A DNA stretch of 64,000 bases, from the NCBI RefSeq assembly GCF_021654795.1, contig NZ_AP025344.1, forward strand, positions 868,001 through 932,000. The letters are read 5' to 3'. The notes under the pieces are model-generated. The model was not told the DNA's origin. It saw only the letters and a list, made by a program, of their open reading frames with translations, and searched no databases. Origin of the DNA: Paenibacillus dendritiformis (lineage in GTDB: Bacteria; Bacillota; Bacilli; Paenibacillales; Paenibacillaceae). Below are positions 63,023-64,000 of this stretch, in pieces. The position numbers and the translations under genes are program-made. Every line of letters begins with the position of its first letter. Position 1 is the stretch's first letter.

Positions 63023-64000
63023 ATGATAGAGTTCAAGCTTCCCGACGTGGGAGAAGGCATTCACGAAGGGGAGATCGGAAAATGGCTCATTAAGGAAGGG
63101 GAGCGGGTGGCCTGCGATCAGCCGATCGTCGAGGTGCTGACGGACAAAGTGAACGCCGAGCTGACCGCTCCGGCCGGCGGCGTCGTGCACAAGCTGATGT
63201 TTGCCGAGGGGGACGCTGTTCGGGTAGGCGAGGTGCTATTCCTCCTCGAAGCAGAGGGGCGCATCCCTGTGGAGGAAGCGGGGAAAGCGGAGCAGGCCGC
63301 TTCTGCGGCCGCCCCTCCGCCTCCGCTCGCAGCGGCCGTACCTGCGTCTTCGGCAGGAAGAGTGCGCGCGGCCCCCTATGTTCGCCAGCTAGCGCGGCAG
63401 TTGAATATCGACATCGAGCAGGTGAAGGGGGGCGGAGCGGACGGCCGCATTACGGAAGAGGATGTGCGGCGCCATGCCTCGGCAGGCACGGCGAAGGTAA
63501 CGGAAGGCCCCGACATGCCGGGCATGAATGCGGCTTCGCCTGGGCGGGAGCGGACGGAGGCCGCGGTCCGGCCTCAAGGGGGAATGCCGGCCTCCGCTTG
63601 CGCCGAGGAACGGGTGCCGCTGCGGGGAGTGCGCTTGAAAATCGCCGAAAGGCTCGTCAAGGCGGCGACTATCATCCCGCATGTCACGCAGGTGGATGAA
63701 CTGGAGGCCGATGCCCTGCAGGCGCTCCGGGAACGTCTCCAGCCGCTGGCGTCCGAGCGGCAGGTGAAGTTGACGTACTTGCCGTTTTTTATCAAGGCTA
63801 TCGTCATTGCGCTCAAGGAATTTCCGTCTTTCAACGCGTCGCTCGACGATGAGGCCAAGGAAATCGTCCTGAAGCGCTATTATCATATTGGAATTGCGAC
63901 CGATACGCCGGACGGCTTGATCGTCCCGGTCATCCGGGACGCCGACCGGAAGACGGTCTTCGAGCTGGCGGAAGAGATCGGGCGTCTGGCGGAACGGGCC
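63023..64000 (+). CDS. Dihydrolipoamide acyltransferase E2, 3' end cut off
   Basis: The frame starts at ATG 63023 after AGGAGGAGG and runs off the window after 326 codons. Residues 1-77 are one lipoyl domain with lipoyl Lys42 in EVLTDKVNAE. A Pro/Ala linker and the peripheral subunit-binding domain (AAPYVRQLARQLNIDIEQVK, GADGRITEEDVRRH; about 118-153) follow. The catalytic acyltransferase domain begins near 200 (ERVPLRGVRLKIAERLVKAA) and reaches ATDTPDGLIVPVIRDAD. The active-site HHxxxDG region lies beyond the window. It takes acyl groups from E1 and passes them to CoA. Confidence 0.95.
   Translation, partial: MIEFKLPDVGEGIHEGEIGKWLIKEGERVACDQPIVEVLTDKVNAELTAPAGGVVHKLMFAEGDAVRVGEVLFLLEAEGRIPVEEAGKAEQAASAAAPPPPLAAAVPASSAGRVRAAPYVRQLARQLNIDIEQVKGGGADGRITEEDVRRHASAGTAKVTEGPDMPGMNAASPGRERTEAAVRPQGGMPASACAEERVPLRGVRLKIAERLVKAATIIPHVTQVDELEADALQALRERLQPLASERQVKLTYLPFFIKAIVIALKEFPSFNASLDDEAKEIVLKRYYHIGIATDTPDGLIVPVIRDADRKTVFELAEEIGRLAERA

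Noticed and set aside
1..64000. CRISPR array, tRNA or rRNA genes
   Set aside because: No regularly spaced direct repeats and no cloverleaf or ribosomal RNA signature sequences were noticed by eye; a tRNAscan or Rfam run would be needed to exclude them fully.

Overview
The window looks like a chromosome segment of a Gram-positive, Paenibacillus-like Bacillota. The evidence is strong purine-rich Shine-Dalgarno sites, lipoprotein-type binding proteins, a bacillibactin-type siderophore operon, a perfect CIRCE element, an MntR with all six metal ligands, an RRNPP-type regulator and a ComP/ComA-like pair. No rRNA, tRNA or CRISPR array was seen. Genus and species are inferred from family resemblance only.

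1-16.1 kb is an iron region. The 3' end of an AraC/binding-protein regulator is followed by a Fur box and a compact nine-gene operon: siderophore-binding lipoprotein, esterase, dhbA, dhbC, dhbE, dhbB, the NRPS dhbF, an MbtH-like protein and an MFS exporter, closed by a strong terminator. Together they make 2,3-dihydroxybenzoate, assemble a catechol-amino acid-threonine trilactone, export it, re-import the iron complex and hydrolyse it. The Thr adenylation code reads exactly as the known Thr code. The first module's code is Gly-like but not canonical.

16.4-31.5 kb is mixed. It holds an unrecognised protein, an orphan SUKH immunity protein, a Nudix hydrolase, htpG under a CIRCE element, putP inserted between htpG and a decayed second copy of the htpG tail, a holin, a split sigma factor, an IS1380 remnant and two paralogous membrane-anchored proteins. 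A complete manganese ABC operon with MntR and a YpsA-like protein follow.

31.9-48.4 kb is the most striking region. An operon encodes an Eag/DcrB-like putative chaperone, a VgrG-like spike, a pentapeptide-repeat protein, a DUF1629-like protein, a DUF4280 (PAAR-like) protein and a 2510-residue VgrG-Rhs fusion with a NucA/NucB-like DNase tail, then a SUKH immunity gene. Downstream lie two orphan, frameshifted Rhs C-terminal cassettes (AHH nuclease; HNH-like), each with its own immunity candidate. No sheath, tube, baseplate or T6SS membrane gene is present, so the delivery route is open.

48.4-57.5 kb holds the fructose operon (DeoR-type regulator, fruK, fruA), an RRNPP receptor with a divergent, previously easy-to-miss 46-residue secreted peptide gene, and a CPBP protease / ComP-like kinase / ComA-like regulator operon whose first ribosome-binding site sits inside a perfect inverted repeat. 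57.6-64 kb holds a TrpXYZ-like ABC transporter with a long leader and the start of a 2-oxoacid dehydrogenase operon (E1 alpha, E1 beta, E2 cut off by the window end).
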